From contig OY720643.1 in NCBI GenBank assembly GCA_963169105.1, positions 100,141,697 to 100,205,696 of the forward strand: DNA of 64,000 bases, written 5' to 3'. The notes under the pieces are model-generated. The model saw only the letters and a program-made list of their open reading frames with translations. It had not been told where the DNA came from and did not search any database. Shown here in pieces: positions 12,780-25,144 of this stretch (position 1 is the stretch's first letter; each line of letters begins with the position of its first letter). Both the position numbers and the translations under genes were made by a program. Origin of the DNA: Ceriagrion tenellum. Its lineage: Eukaryota > Arthropoda > Insecta > Odonata > Coenagrionidae.

Positions 12780-13353
12780 GAGAATGTCTGAATCAAAACG
12801 AGAAGAAGGTGAGAAGAGAGGAGGAATTCAGGGACGCAGAGTGGTTCAAAGAGGTAGATTGAGATGCTTTGCGAGGGACAGGAGGGGATGGAGGGGGTAG
12901 AGGTCAGAAGTCGTTAAGTCCGGCATTCCCGCAGATGCCAGCACCATCAAGTAGGCGGCGACAGGGTGAGAGGTGGAGATGGAAGGAGGAAGAGAACAGA
13001 AGAGCCCGAGAGAGGAGGACGTCATCACGAGGAGGTAATGGGGCAAAGCGGTGAGAGTATAGCGGGATATAGTGGATGGGACTAGAGGGAAGAGTAAAAG
13101 GGACAGTCCAGAGAAGGCAAGGGAGAGGTGTGGAAGCAGTGAGCGAATGGGAGGCTGCAACGGGGGAGAAATGATGGTTGCCGTGGGAAACGGCAGGAGT
13201 ATGAGAGGCAGAAGTGTAACATGGTGTAGTAAGAGGAGGAAGAGGTTTACGCCATCTGAAAACAAGCAAGTTCCACCCGAGATGCCTCGGGTCCAGGTGT
13301 CTCAAAACTTGGACACGACTTACAATCACCCTCGCTCGAGAGAAGATCCACAT
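12780..13353. other. Purine-rich block with long opposite-strand open frames
   Basis: The + strand is strongly A/G-rich. As a result two - strand frames of 139 codons (12846-13265) and 149 codons (12904-13353) are open at once, both rich in L, S, P and H, and a 123-codon + strand frame overlaps them. Simultaneous openness in several frames argues for composition. A decayed mobile element cannot be excluded. Confidence 0.4.
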
Positions 13354-13449
13354 GAATTGCTCACTTCTGATTTCACCGCACCATTATACACACGTCTCTC
13401 GCCTCCAAAACCATTCATTTTCATTATATTCTGCTTCTTTTAATCCTCA

Positions 13450-15240
13450 ATTTACATCTTTCCTCAAGTGACGGTCCAAAAGTATCTACTTGCAAAACTT
13501 TTCACTGAATTACCTTTTTTGCGATATCGTTAATGACAAGGAACTATACGTCCGAACTATTATTGTTGCGGATTATATATTTTGTTTAGATTACTTGGGT
13601 AAAATATTAGAACTTAAGACCATCTCTAGGGCAAAAGGCAACAGTAACCTGCAGAAACTCTCGCTGCTGCTTGACACTCAATTGTTCATATAATTTCATA
13701 CTTACTCCTTTAGTTACTCTTTACTGTTTATAGTAAGTCATTTCTAGTAACAGCTTGCCACATATGGAACATAATGCCTACTCAAATTAAAAACTACACA
13801 TCTGTTAAAACATTTAAATTGAAATATTATGATTACTTATTTTCCCGGGAATAACATAATTTACATTCTTTTTTGTCAAATTTGTTTTTCATGTAATTAT
13901 GATTTCTATGTTATTATATAATTTTGTGTTTTGTTAAGTATTGAACACATAAGTTTTTGTGCTGTGATAGAATCATCAATTTTTTTGTAATAATTATTTC
14001 GCCGGTAAACTGTTATCACTATTATTTTTGTTCTTACGGATTTTTTACCTGAATAATAAAGGTTTTTCTTTCCTCTTTCTTAGTTTCACATCATAACTTT
14101 TTCTTATAAATAACTTCTTGGCTAGTGCTACTCCTTGCTTTATATTAGTTACTGTTATCAAATTCCATGCTCTGCGTTACTATTTCTAAGAGTATTATAT
14201 CCATCTACAGAATCTATCATCGTTGTGAATGGATGAATATAACTATCCACGAATTAACTGACTTTTGTCACTTCATTTCCATTGTATCTTTCCCTTTCTT
14301 CATCATGGCTGTTATCCTAAAACATCATTGCTGCGACTCGCAGGGTAATGGTTAGATTAACCTCATTTCTCTTTTGAAGATATTCCAACATCCCATGGCT
14401 CTTATACAAAAATTTGAACAGGGCTGCTAACTCTTCCGCATTTTCCGAGGAGTATTGTCTTTTAACTGATATGCCTCATGATACATTACGCTTCTGAAGT
14501 TAAATTCCTTATACTGATCATTGCAGTTTCTTATATTATTGACTTCCTTGTAATGTGAACATCGACTAAAAACCTTTATAAATCCAGTTTCTCGAACTAC
14601 AAGCAATAAAAAATGAAGGGACACAAATTCAGTTTACTCGTGCATAAGTTTCTAGATCTTTTCACAAGGAATGCAGATGCTGTAGATAGAATTTAAAGAA
14701 TAGAAACGCAGAACACGGCATTTGAGTACAGCAACTAGTACTATTAACTACAGGGCATTACTTGGTGTTGTTATAACCCCATGCTGTCGGATAACTTTGT
14801 AAATCATGTCTTCAATTTTCTTCTCTTTGAATGCTGTAAGAAATGCGCTATCGGATATGAAAGGAATTTTTGGAGGAAATGTAGTAAAGAAGTAAATCCG
14901 TCTTTAAACATTTTGCCGTCGTTAATGCTTGAGATTGGATTTCATTGCCAATAAGAAGATAGCAGGATAAAACAAGATTTCCAGTCACGAATTTTTTGTT
15001 TATGTGAGGAAAAAATGTTTAAAAAAGGTCCAGAGAAATATTACACAATAGTGTCAATCTGAATGTTGTAAGAAATAAATTAAGACTACTCAAATGTCCA
15101 GAGAACGTCCATCATTAAGAACTCCTTCGATAATGAGAAAAATAGGTAACGTTTTTTATTACTAAATGATAGAAAAGCACTATATACATAGAGTTAAAAA
15201 TTTGCGTTGAATATCGCAAATAATTTTTTTCCTATTCTAA
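13450..15240. other. AT-rich stretch, no gene seen
   Basis: T-rich then A-rich sequence without recognised domains or notable repeats. Confidence 0.4.
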
Positions 15241-16110
15241 ACTGTGCTCGGCTCGCATAGTTAAGTCGTAATGCGAGGAATATTGGTGCATAGTATGACC
15301 TGATGGCTACCGAGGCAACTAATGAAGATCCTCCTGTTACTTTGGCAAAGGTCCCGAAAAAAAAATTGGGCACATTCCGTGAGAATTATCCGTCTGCGCC
15401 ACTAACCTGCGACCTTTCCCCGCATGCGACTTAAGTAGTCCCACAGGGCCCTGCCCGCTTGCCTGCCCGGGCAGGCATAATGGGAAAGGATGATGATAAA
15501 CTCAATGGGGCGCCGTCCGTTGTGCTGAGAGTTGAAATCGTCGGGAATCATTAATGCAACCCACGCGAAACACGGCGATCATTCCTTAGTGGCCACTTCC
15601 TCCCGGTTACGTCATGGGATAGATCATCTCATTCCGTAGACGTCGTTTCCCCGCAATCAAAATCAGCCGGGGATATTAATGTTTTTGGGAAGGAGGTAAA
15701 TCAGTTTACGAAAGATTAGGCTCGTAAGCTTCCTGCACTAATTGTACCCAGCGTTTTATGGCCTCTCCCGTAAATGGTATTGAGATATGAGCGAGGAGAC
15801 GGAACGTTACTTACGGCACACGGCGAGAAAGACGTTAATTCGGTAGTTGCAGGCCGAAGAGAAAACGTGACCCTTAAACCGATAGGTGGGACCGAGTTAG
15901 GGGCAGAACGCATCGCATAACTTTGTAGCACAGTGTTAGCAAAACATGGTGGACGTCAAAGACGCGAGACCTGTAGACAAGTAAATCAAGGGGCGAATGG
16001 GCGGGGTCGGCTTAGGAGCGGAGGAAAGAGAACAGACTATCATAAGCTGGACTGCCATCATAACCGCTACAAACTTAAGAGGACGGGAATGAACCAGCAG
16101 TGCATTTCAT
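15240..16110. other. GC-richer island, function unknown
   Basis: Base composition shifts to noticeably higher GC between AT-rich flanks. The island contains a perfect 18-base palindrome (15460-15477) and many CpG-containing words. No frame gives a recognised protein; a 71-codon - strand frame (15716-15931) is unremarkable. It could be a conserved non-coding element, a promoter or an exon-bearing region, but sequence alone does not decide. Confidence 0.35.
15460..15477. repeat. Perfect 18-base GC-rich palindrome
   Basis: TGCCTGCCCGGGCAGGCA equals its own reverse complement and is centred on CCCGGG. A GC-rich palindrome of this length is unusual in this AT-rich window. It could be a dimeric protein-binding site or a short foldback. 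Confidence 0.6.
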
Positions 16111-16119
16111 AACAATGTC

Positions 16120-16860
16120 CACGATCCGATCTAATTTGAATGATACCGTTTGCAACCCACCGCAGAAACCAATGTAAGTAATGCGATTAAAATCAAGAAG
16201 AGAAAGAAAACTAACTAAATTAAGATATTTTAAATTTAAAAGATGACAATGACGGCTGGCGATATTGGAAATTCTGGAAAAGAAACGCGGGGACTCATAT
16301 AATCGCCTTTGTAATCAGACAATACAGTGGGAATAGATTTTCACATTGAAAAGAAACTAATCTACATCTGCTGCCGTGTTTCGTCAACACAATACTTGAA
16401 GAAATGTGGCGGAATGGGAGTTACGTGGAAACAGGGTGATCGACGTGATCCCTGAACTTTTTGGTATATGCTAATTTCTCACCTACTACAAACACAAGAC
16501 ATTTCTACTTAGCACCACAAAATGAAATGATCCAATTTCATGAAACTTAAAATAATGCAATCATTAGGGAATAGCTAATGACGATAGCACATATAACTTT
16601 TAGCAGTGGAAACAAATATTCAAAATTTCCATTCATCATTATGGGTCTTTATTAATTACACGATGATCTTCGGAATGCCTTCGGCAGATATGTTTGAGTA
16701 TACACAGGTGTTACATAGAAATTCCATTAATTTCAGAATCGTTTATATCTTCAAGTTTTCCTTTCGGCTACCTGCTCGCACAATCTTCAGAATCTCTGCT
16801 ATTTTCCATCCTCTCCAAAATGACTTACGAATAAATTAATACACATTCAGAGCATGCATT
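16120..16860. other. AT-rich stretch, no gene seen
   Basis: A 77-codon + strand frame (16606-16839) is open but unrecognised. I see nothing else. Confidence 0.35.
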
Positions 16861-16869
16861 ACAACAGCT

Positions 16870-17631
16870 TCACAGGAAACCTCTCATTACACATTCGTTA
16901 AGTCTCCTAATCTTCCAAAATGGGTCCGCGCCGGGAAAACATATCCTCGTAAAAAAGTAAAAGAGAGACGTGGCATAAAATGTAATTAGTTTTAGTCCGA
17001 TAAAATACCTCCTAAGCCAGCAAACATTTGAGGGTGGATTAACATACAGAAATACTCTTGGATTTACGAAGTGCAGTCCTTTTTCGTCAAGGAACAGAAA
17101 ATACAATTTATTATAGCTTAGTAGACCGAGAAAGAAGGTATTCAGATATAAAAATTGAGGAATCATTCCAGGATAATAGGCTAAGAAAGCAAATCTCAAA
17201 ATATCCTTGAGAAATGAAGTAAACAATTAGTTGGGTTGAAGATTCTAAAAAATACTAACAAATAGACGACATAACAGAAGAATCAAAATGAAAGAAAGAC
17301 TTGTAGAGATGAATTCCGAAAAATTCAGCTAGTAAGAAATCTCAAAGTAGTCCCACGAAAGATAACAAGATGTTAATAGAAAAGATGAAAGGTAACCGGA
17401 GACACAGCAAACAAAAACGGCAATGTATTGAAATCGACATGAGATCCGAAGATGGCTCAAAAGGGAAAATAAAATAGAGAAATAGATGTGGTCACGTTGC
17501 CCGAAGATGACAATAAGAAAACTAAAATATAAAACTAGACAAATTTGATCCAACATGTTATACTTCCAAAGAGCACTTTTCCACATCATTAGCCGCCGGA
17601 AAGAGCACCAAGAAAAGGGAGAAAGTATCAT
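16870..17631 (-). other. Two consecutive hydrophobic open frames, unidentified
   Basis: Frames at 17329-17631 (100 codons) and 16870-17226 (118 codons) follow each other on the - strand. Both are rich in F, L, Y and I, with stretches such as CLVLYFSFLIVIF that could span a membrane. The opposite strand is A-rich, which by itself yields such residues. I looked for the TYxxxxxQF signature of insect chemoreceptors and do not see it. A decayed membrane-protein gene is possible but unproven. Confidence 0.15.
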
Positions 17632-17879
17632 AGTAGAACGACTCGGCCATAGGAAACTCGAACCTCAATAAAATACTTTTATAAAATACGACCAGCTTTG
17701 AATGCTAGCAAGAAATAGCAGCCTATTTCTATGCAAAAGAAAAAATAACTGATAATGAAAGCATACGAAACGGCATGATGCACGTGACTTCAAGGGCCCT
17801 TCGGCATTATTCTCTTCAGCAGGCTTATAGATAAGTAATCCCGTTTGGGCCACTCTTTTGCCCATCAACGTTTATGCAG

Positions 17880-20680
17880 GTCTTTTGAGCGAAGGTCATC
17901 AATAGATGCTTCCTTGCTCGCGCTAAAATGAGCGAAGCGGGTTGAGGCCAGACCTCGAATGAACGTACACTCACAACACAGTACTTCTATGTTCGCCTTC
18001 TTAGTCCATCTCTATTTTGCATTCGTAAATATTATATTAATACATACACACGAAGAACGTAGTCATCACGCTATTTCCTTATCGGACAGGTACGCTGCAC
18101 CAACTCCACTAGAGAGAAGTACTATGTTAGAGAGAAGTACCAATTCATAACAGTATGGACCGAAAAACTGGCTCGATTTTAATTATTTCCCCTTTATTCT
18201 CCATTCTAGCACAGGCCTTTCGCCTCTGTCTCCATCAATACGGGTGTCATTTGTTTCCAACATTAAATATAAGGACTTGTTAAGATAATAATACCGTTAG
18301 AACACGGCGAACACAGTTTACACACAGACACACAGACAATTCTTCGCAACGATTAATAACGCGCAACAATCTCACATATATTTTGTTCTAAATATCCAGA
18401 GGGAAATGCTAAATATTAACAAATTACAACGAATTTCATTAGTAGATTCCAGTCAACTGACAATGAGAGTACAATGGGAGCAAGTAAGGATACTATTCAT
18501 GTCCCTATAAAACTAGAGATTTCATTTCGTTTAACACGCATCACCCAAACTTAAAGGTAAATATTAATGAAAACTGATGAAATTGATAATCCAAACTATA
18601 TACTCATTGGGGTACACATGGTATGAAGATAGGCATCCACATTGATTTATCATTAACAAAAATACTCAAAAAACTTTAATTAACGACTACTAGAGTCAAT
18701 ATAAGTTCTTCATGATAAATAAAAGGACAGTCGATAAGTTGATTACTACACTACCTCGCTAAAAATAATAAAGCCGTATTTTGCGAGCGAAAAAGAAATA
18801 TTGAATATTTGATCATCGGCCGGCAAGCTAAGTATGCCATGATGACACATCGGTTTTGAGTCTCAGATGCACAATAAGTAAAAAAAGAGAAGAGTATATG
18901 AGCATCATGAATGACAACAACTACCCGCGCTATAACCTTAGTACCTAAAGTAAACAAAATGAACGGATTACATTAATGGCTGAAGCATAGAATATAGGTC
19001 ATCACATTATTTTAAAGTTATTTGGATAAATATTTCATACTAGGGCAAGATAATATATTACCACTCTAGAAGCGCGTAGGCATTTTCTCCATCGAGCCAT
19101 ATTTGCTACATCCGATCATGGAAAACGAATTCCAAACATATAACGAAGTGGCTCTACGCACGCATTTATAACCAAGAGTAACAACTCGCTTAAAACTAAC
19201 CAGATTAGTAAATGGGCAATTGCATAATAAACGACGTATTATAAATGCACATTTTCTGAAATATTAATTTTATTTTATTCGTTCCTGAAAGTACTGGCGT
19301 TACACAAACCCATATAGAGACTGACAATAGTCCAAGTAATATTTAGAAATAATTTAGATCGAATTTAGATTTAACTGAACGATGCCAGTTCTCTGTACAC
19401 CATAGAATTATGACGGTGACTGACATAACATAAAAATGACATCCATGTATACCAATACTAACAATAAAAATTTCTCTGAATTAATTAGAGCATAAATGTA
19501 CAGCATTATTACTGAACTAAAGAACTGAAACAACACATACAACGTCGCAACCTTAGCCATTATGTCAATGAATAGTAACTGCGTCACAGCCATGGTAACT
19601 GACGTATCCTCATGGCAGGAGAGGAGATAATTTTGTTTCAATATTAGGAATATGATTATTCCAAACGCAGAACACTATTATAATTTTCTCATGAAGAGAT
19701 TTATGTTTCACTTTTCATGTCCTATTTTCTAGGGAATTGCCAAAAATATTAAAGGTAAATTATTCCAAAGCGTTTTTGGAGGGCAAATAACATACCAACG
19801 AATGACGAAATGAATAGAAGGAAACTACTGATAAAAATCGGCAACGAAAATGAAACATTTCAAGAAGCAAATGTCAACACCTGCAAATGGTGTTTCTATA
19901 CTAGAGAAAATACATTATTATTGAATATCCGCGAGAGATGTAACTAGTAGATCTTCATAAAGCTGCTTAGGTGCAAAAAATACCAGAAAAATTGTTTGAA
20001 AATAAAAATTTTAAGGAGAAAATTTAAAAGGGAACTTGCGCACGCTTGATTTGATGCCAACCAGGCAGCAAAACTTACGCCATACCATAAAAATTTGCGT
20101 CACATCTCTTCACGAACTTCCATCAAAAACGCCTGCAACAAGAAAACACGTTTGCAGCACATGCTACTCCCTCATCAACAGTAATACATGCTAAATAATC
20201 CCTTACTATTCAGCAGAGAAAAGTCAAATAAATTCCTGATAAAAAAGCGAAAGAAAATATCCAGAGAATGATGCAGAAAACCGAAATGAGCGACTAATCG
20301 TTTATGAAGATAAAAGTGACATCAAATGCAGCCATCGACAACCACTATTGGACTAGCGTCGCTAAAGTTTGGCAAAGATTTGCTCTTGAAAATGTCAGCA
20401 GTTACGAAGGGTTATGTTATGGAAATTGTGCTTCACTTCCTCTATCTCTATCAATTTTAACTGCAGTATTTTTAGAAACCTATCGCGGATTGAAACTCAG
20501 AAACACTTATCTGTTCGGGATTTTGTTGCCACGATAATAACCCCCTCCCACCTCCTCTTCTTATGCATCCTGACAGTTGTGAACCTAATTCGCGACGAGG
20601 AGGAAGAAATTTAATGAGTAGAACAACTTGAACCAATCACGGAAACAAAAAAAATGGCACGCAGACATTTCACGGATATC
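17880..20680. other. AT-rich stretch, no gene recognised
   Basis: No domain found. An 18-base tandem pair lies at 18109-18144. A 77-codon frame (20304-20537) is open and ends just before the LINE fragment at 20686, with no resemblance to it that I can see. Confidence 0.35.
18109..18144. repeat. Tandem pair, 18-base unit
   Basis: TAGAGAGAAGTAC occurs twice in direct succession with diverged ends. Confidence 0.65.
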
Positions 20681-20685
20681 TTTTA

Positions 20686-21190
20686 ATGTTACTCCGGAAT
20701 GAAAGGCTACTACCGGCAGGAAAATTGAAGCTTACGGGGTCAGTCGTCGATAGGAATGGAAGCTTATATGTTGAGTTACAGCATCGAATAATATGCGGGT
20801 GGATGAACGAGAGGGAGATGAGAGTCGTCCTATGGGACAAAATATTGAGCTATAAAATGAAAGGAAAATTGTACTGAACGGAAATGAGGGTGCCGATGCT
20901 TCAAGGGGCGAACGCAAGTAACAAACAAAGTTACTGTCACGATAACATCGAAAGGGATATAGATTTAAGGAAAAAGACCAAGATGTTGGCTCATGATGAG
21001 AAAACTGATAAAATGTAGACTTATAGATAAAGTAACTGATGAGAAGAGAGAAAAACCGGGAAGAGCAAATCTCAGACAGAAATTTTAATTGACAGAGGAC
21101 CTGTAGAAGATAAGGGATGGAGCCTGGGGGAGACTTAAGTTAGGAAGAGATGGAGATGAAAGGTCAGTGAAGAAAATGGCGACCTAGTCC
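20686..21190 (+). mobile_element. LINE fragment, RTE-like reverse transcriptase C-terminus (family 1 relative)
   Basis: The open part (20686-20877) reads GSVVDRNGSLYVELQHRI, then GWMN, VLWDKI and KMKGKLY. This matches the stretch that follows the catalytic domain in RTE-like LINEs, where a 'VLCDKK-P-KLKGK-Y-T' pattern is typical. After a stop, the same frame gives TEMRVPMLQGANA in place of the usual 'T-VRP-MLYG-E'. Beyond that, remnants with frameshifts run to about 21190. There is no upstream endonuclease or catalytic box. It differs from the 9934 copy and probably belongs to another subfamily. Confidence 0.65.
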
Positions 21191-21199
21191 AATTACGTT

Positions 21200-22250
21200 T
21201 TTCCCCAGATCATTCTGCTCAACCATAATTCAAATATATTGCATAGACCATATATGTATTTTCACTGGTATACCCGCATATCAGGTACGACCCAACCCTT
21301 GGTGGACCTTGAACTCACCCCCCTTTCACCTAGCCACAACCTGCCTCGCGAAATCCTTCCCCTTCTCCTATTCAAAACCATACATAAGGGCGCAATACTT
21401 TTTGTTGCTTTGTCATTTAGCACCTTATGGTGACGCTTTAGCATTCGTAATCCGGATCGTGCATGTTGCTTTTGACCACACTTTTGATCGGAGAAGTTAT
21501 TATAATAAATCCATTTAAAATATGGAAATCCACAAAGTTACCACAGTTTCATTCGAATCATACTCGTTAGATACCTTATTTTTTGGGTAGGGTCAAATAA
21601 AAATTAGCCCAATATTTTCTGATAGTAATGATAACTGTTAACTTTGTGATTTTACACGTCTCTAATTGGAAAGACCCGGGTTTCGACGCTCAACGTCATT
21701 TCAGCTAAAAACTCTACACAACATCCTACTATACATACGATATTCACAGTCAGGTAGAGGCATGGAGGCAGGAAGGGTGAGGAGGGTGGGTGGAAATATT
21801 TTTGAAACAGCTCGGGCCGGATAAAGAATTCAGCACTAAGGTGAGTGGCGATAGAAGTAGTTCACGCGATAATACATAATGATCACGCAATATGGAAGTA
21901 AAGCATATACATTTATATAATGATTTGGTTTGCAAAAATCAAGAAAGAAGATCCATAAGGCATACGACCTCTGATAAAGTACTACCATTGGTAGTAAGAC
22001 ACAGTGCATGTGCGTACCTTGTATGTGTATGCTCTAATGATGATGATTATAATATATTAGACAGCGCTATTTCAATTATGCACCGTGTTCTTTCTACCAC
22101 AGGACACAAGCGCGAAGAATAAACTCAAACTAAAAGAAGCGAAAAGTTTCATCATAATCTGAATTATATTTTTGACCAAGAATCTTGGGCTGCCGCGAGA
22201 ATATCCGCCCTAGAGCCAATTTCACCAAAGAAACATCTAACTAGTATTAG
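21200..22250. other. Non-coding stretch, no gene recognised
   Basis: Several overlapping open frames near 21239-21518 are mutual shadows. At about 21675 the - strand has a weak B-box-like word, insufficient for a tRNA or SINE call. Confidence 0.35.
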
Positions 22251-22255
22251 GAACG

Positions 22256-22705
22256 TTACATTTGAATTGAATAATGATTTAGATCCAGGGCCACACCCGA
22301 CTCCATCCATGCCTCTTCGGTCGAGAGGCGGAATAGGGTTGGGGATAGAGAATGGCAGCTCACTCGTTCAGACGTGAATGCACAGCACAATAGCCAGTTC
22401 AATGAATAGCAAGTAGATTTCAAAATGGGCAATTGGGAGGCTGGGAGATGGTGGGAGCGGCCGAGAGGGATTAAGGATAAAGCTTTCAAGGCAAGAATGT
22501 GCCCACTTCTGCAAGCCGCCTCCGCCTTAAGAAAATGCCCATCATTGCCCTTTTCAAGACACTCCTGTGAGTACCCACCCAATCCCGACCGAATGGAAAT
22601 GATCGCCAAGTGTTTGAGACACACCGCTGAAGCCGACCTCCACATCGGCATGGAGTGGCGCAAGGTGACAATTTTGTATCTCCTTATCCATTGAGACGGG
22701 TCCAC
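22256..22705 (-). CDS. Unrecognised 149-codon open frame (doubtful)
   Basis: The frame is long for this composition and has mixed residues, including C, H and W. The opposite strand is also open for 89 codons (22425-22694). I recognise no domain, and no splice signals stand out. A family 1 LINE copy starts a few hundred bases downstream on the + strand, but I see no link between them. Confidence 0.13.
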   Translation of the reverse strand: MDPSQWIRRYKIVTLRHSMPMWRSASAVCLKHLAIISIRSGLGGYSQECLEKGNDGHFLKAEAACRSGHILALKALSLIPLGRSHHLPASQLPILKSTCYSLNWLLCCAFTSERVSCHSLSPTLFRLSTEEAWMESGVALDLNHYSIQM

Positions 22706-22829
22706 ATATTCATGAATTTGACGTCATTCAATTCACATCCGGAAATGGATGCTAACTTAGGGAGCTGAAAATAGTACTACTTCCTCATTCAATTTATTGT
22801 AGCGAGACTAGGGTATGTAGGCAGAAGAG

Positions 22830-23098
22830 TAGACTAAATGAAGTGTGTATAAGGTATATGAGAAGCGTCTGCGGTAATAGCAAGAACAATACACAGGAAT
22901 GAGAGGCTGATGAAAGAATGTGATATGGGCGCTCCGGTAATAGACATGTGTGAAAGGAGACAGCTTCGTTATTTTGGTCAAGTTGAATGGATGGATGAGT
23001 ATCGGCAATGGGTTTACAACAGAGGATGAATAATGCGTGAGAATGGGGGGGTGAGAAAGTCCTGGGATATGCGGGAGGATTATAGTAGCAAAAAAGGT
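22830..23098 (+). mobile_element. LINE fragment, RTE-like ORF2 C-terminal end (family 1)
   Basis: The + strand reads RNERLMKECDMGAPVIDMCE and then QLRYFGQVEWMDEYRQWVY. This aligns with RNEWVINECGLDAPVMDIYE and LRWFCHVE in the 9934 copy. Stops and frameshifts interrupt it, so it is a decayed partial copy of the same family. It ends next to what looks like the 3' tail of a family 2 element in the opposite direction. Confidence 0.7.
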
Positions 23099-23102
23099 GT
23101 TC

Positions 23103-23150
23103 TACATCTGCATAATACTCCCTTAATTCCCCTTTTCTAATGCATTGATC
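23103..23150 (-). mobile_element. Probable family 2 LINE 3' tail (solo)
   Basis: CTACATCTGCATAATACTCC on the + strand matches, in reverse, the GATGTAGAT tail and preceding bases of the family 2 copy ending at 61010. Only the terminal 20-25 bases are clear, so the call is weak. Confidence 0.35.
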
Positions 23151-23342
23151 AGGAAAAATTCACAAAAAAGCTTCACGTTTTGCATCTGCCCTCTCCCAAT
23201 TCTTCTACCCTATCTCCTGCACGACTGCTGTCCTAGCATCCCAAACCATCCGCACTTGCTGCGGCTCGCAAGGTAGCGAATGCAGTCGTTGATCATTTCA
23301 CTTTTTAAGGGCATTCCGAATACCCAACGGCTCTTTACCCAA

Positions 23343-24039
23343 TTACCGCCGACAGCACTTCTCCATTTCTCTGTCCCTCTCCCAGCGTATAAAAGGAACT
23401 AAGCCCGACCATAATGGAGGGGGCTGTTGAAAAATGGATCTAAGTAATGACGGATTTGAACGGTGATTGGAGTGAGAGAGAGAGAGGTGATTATATTGGA
23501 TTCCCAGGGTCATGGAGATGGAAATGGGGCCTCGCATCAGGGCAGGCTTAATTCCCTCTGGGCGAAGGAGCGAAGCTCTAGAGGGGAAGAGATGCATTGG
23601 ATGGGATTTGATTTCAATTAGGCATCCTCGCAATCCCATTAGCATTCCATTGTCCCAGCTGAAGAAAGTTGTAGTATCTTCCACTTCGCCTGAGACCACT
23701 TTTGACACAGGCGAAAGTAGACCTACCAATCACGAACGCAGCGCACAATAGAATTCCGTTGAAATTTTCATACTTGGCATTTAACAATGCCATTACATAT
23801 ATCCTCGACAGTTTGGAATATGATAGACTACGACTACTTTCCATATCTCTCCACCATATTAGTATCGGGTTTCCTGCGATAATATTAGTTTCCTCAGTAT
23901 GGTGATGCGCTAAAGCAGCGATATTTAACAAATCATTTAAGACCGAAGAGAAAAAACGAGCATCAATCAAGGTTATGATACGCTCGTACTTGGTATGACT
24001 TTGTATAAACCAGTTAGTTGATTTCTTTAATATCAACAT
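23343..24039 (-). other. Two overlapping unrecognised open frames
   Basis: Frames at 23614-24039 (141 codons) and 23343-23729 (128 codons) overlap in different phases. The first has protein-like composition (for example FFSSVLNDLLNIAALAHHHT) but no family I can name. An intron or frameshift joining them is conceivable, though I see no strong splice pair. The + strand is partly open as well. Confidence 0.15.
23388..23396 (+). promoter_or_regulatory. Candidate TATA box
   Basis: TATAAAAGG preceded by a pyrimidine-rich, GC-richer stretch matches the eukaryotic TATA-box consensus. No transcript or coding frame can be assigned downstream, so function is unproven. Confidence 0.25.
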
Positions 24040-24510
24040 GTTTTTCTAGGCATAATATCACAATTTACGGCTAATTTTTTCCATGGATATCAACAGATAT
24101 TATCCTGTTGACGGAACGTTTTTCCGCTTTATAGATTCCTTTTCAATTTCTTAAAACATGGTTTCGACAACGACTAATTATCCCCCATTAACAAAGTTAA
24201 TATTTAAGCAGATTAATTATCACACCTAACATACATTCATTCTATCTTACCTTAAAAATGACATTATTAACGTCGTAACAAAGGTCAACGAAAATAAGAA
24301 AAAGTGGAGTTTACAAAGATAGAAAATCAACCTATCTGATTCGGTTCCATTAAACAAAGCTTTAAAAAAATGTAATCGAACATACACACAATTGTAATCG
24401 CTCTTACTGTTACTTCGGAGGAATTAATAAATAATTATAATATTCTTCTCTATTTTTTCTGTATTAAAGAACGACAAAGAGAAACCAAAAGGTTTATACA
24501 GGTTTATACA

Positions 24511-24628
24511 GGAATGTTTAGACAGGTACGGAGGATCGTATTATTTCTTGACTACCCCAAAACCTGGATATACCGTCATCTTATGCCAACATTGAAACGT
24601 TGGATAACGGAGCGATGACAAAAAAAAA
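24511..24628. repeat. 118-bp direct repeat, copy 1
   Basis: This block recurs at 24831-24948, with one substitution (GATAACGG against GATAATGG) and a small change in the final A-run. The repeat period is 320 bases. Copy 1 is preceded by a tandem pair of GGTTTATACA at 24491-24510. No open frame or known repeat family is recognised in it. The near identity implies a recent duplication or two recent insertions. Confidence 0.9.
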
Positions 24629-24830
24629 CAATGACATTATTTGGTTGACTGAAACTAACCTAATTCCACCGATGTTGTTCACTTTTTCCTGATGGAAATA
24701 ATTTACCTAATTCTGTACTGACATCAGCGCCTCAAAGATGAGTCAGAGATAACAGCAGAAAATCTAACATTAATTATGGTACCTTTAACGTGAAAAATTT
24801 CAGAAGCGAAAGTCGTTGGGCTAAAACTTA

Positions 24831-24948
24831 GGAATGTTTAGACAGGTACGGAGGATCGTATTATTTCTTGACTACCCCAAAACCTGGATATACCGTCATC
24901 TTATGCCAACATTGAAACGTTGGATAATGGAGCGATGACAAAAAAAAC
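24831..24948. repeat. 118-bp direct repeat, copy 2
   Basis: Second copy of the block at 24511. Flanking sequences on both sides differ between the copies, so the duplicated unit is sharply bounded. It ends in an A-run, as would a retrotransposed fragment, but a tandem duplication whose spacer has diverged is not excluded. Confidence 0.9.
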
Positions 24949-25144
24949 AAACATGCCATATGCGACTAAAGAAAACTTAATTTTAAATAGCAATTTTGAT
25001 GAAAACCGTGATGGGAATTTTTTCAATTTTTTGTAAATTAATCTAACATATCAATGAAATTAAAATACAAACTCATCTCCTCCTTTGGCGAGTATTTTTA
25101 TATTCGCAGTCATCCCCCGGAGCAATTGAAAGTCTCCACCATGA

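Noticed and set aside
12846..13353. Overlapping - strand frames of 139 and 149 codons as a proline/serine-rich protein
   Set aside because: Two frames on one strand plus one on the other are open together, which is typical of skewed composition rather than coding.
16870..17631. Insect chemoreceptor pseudogene
   Set aside because: The frames are hydrophobic, but the C-terminal TYxxxxxQF signature and conserved spacing are absent, and an A-rich opposite strand explains the residues.
17640..17680. tRNA gene or SINE from GGTTCGAGTTTC on the - strand
   Set aside because: Only an imperfect B-box is present. No A-box at the right distance and no cloverleaf stems.
21020..21060. Hammerhead ribozyme from CTGATGAG followed by GAAA-like bases
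   Set aside because: No stem II between the two core words and no matching stems I and III. The site lies inside a decayed LINE.
21660..21700. tRNA-like B-box on the - strand (GTCGAAACCCGGG)
   Set aside because: No A-box, acceptor stem or SINE core nearby.
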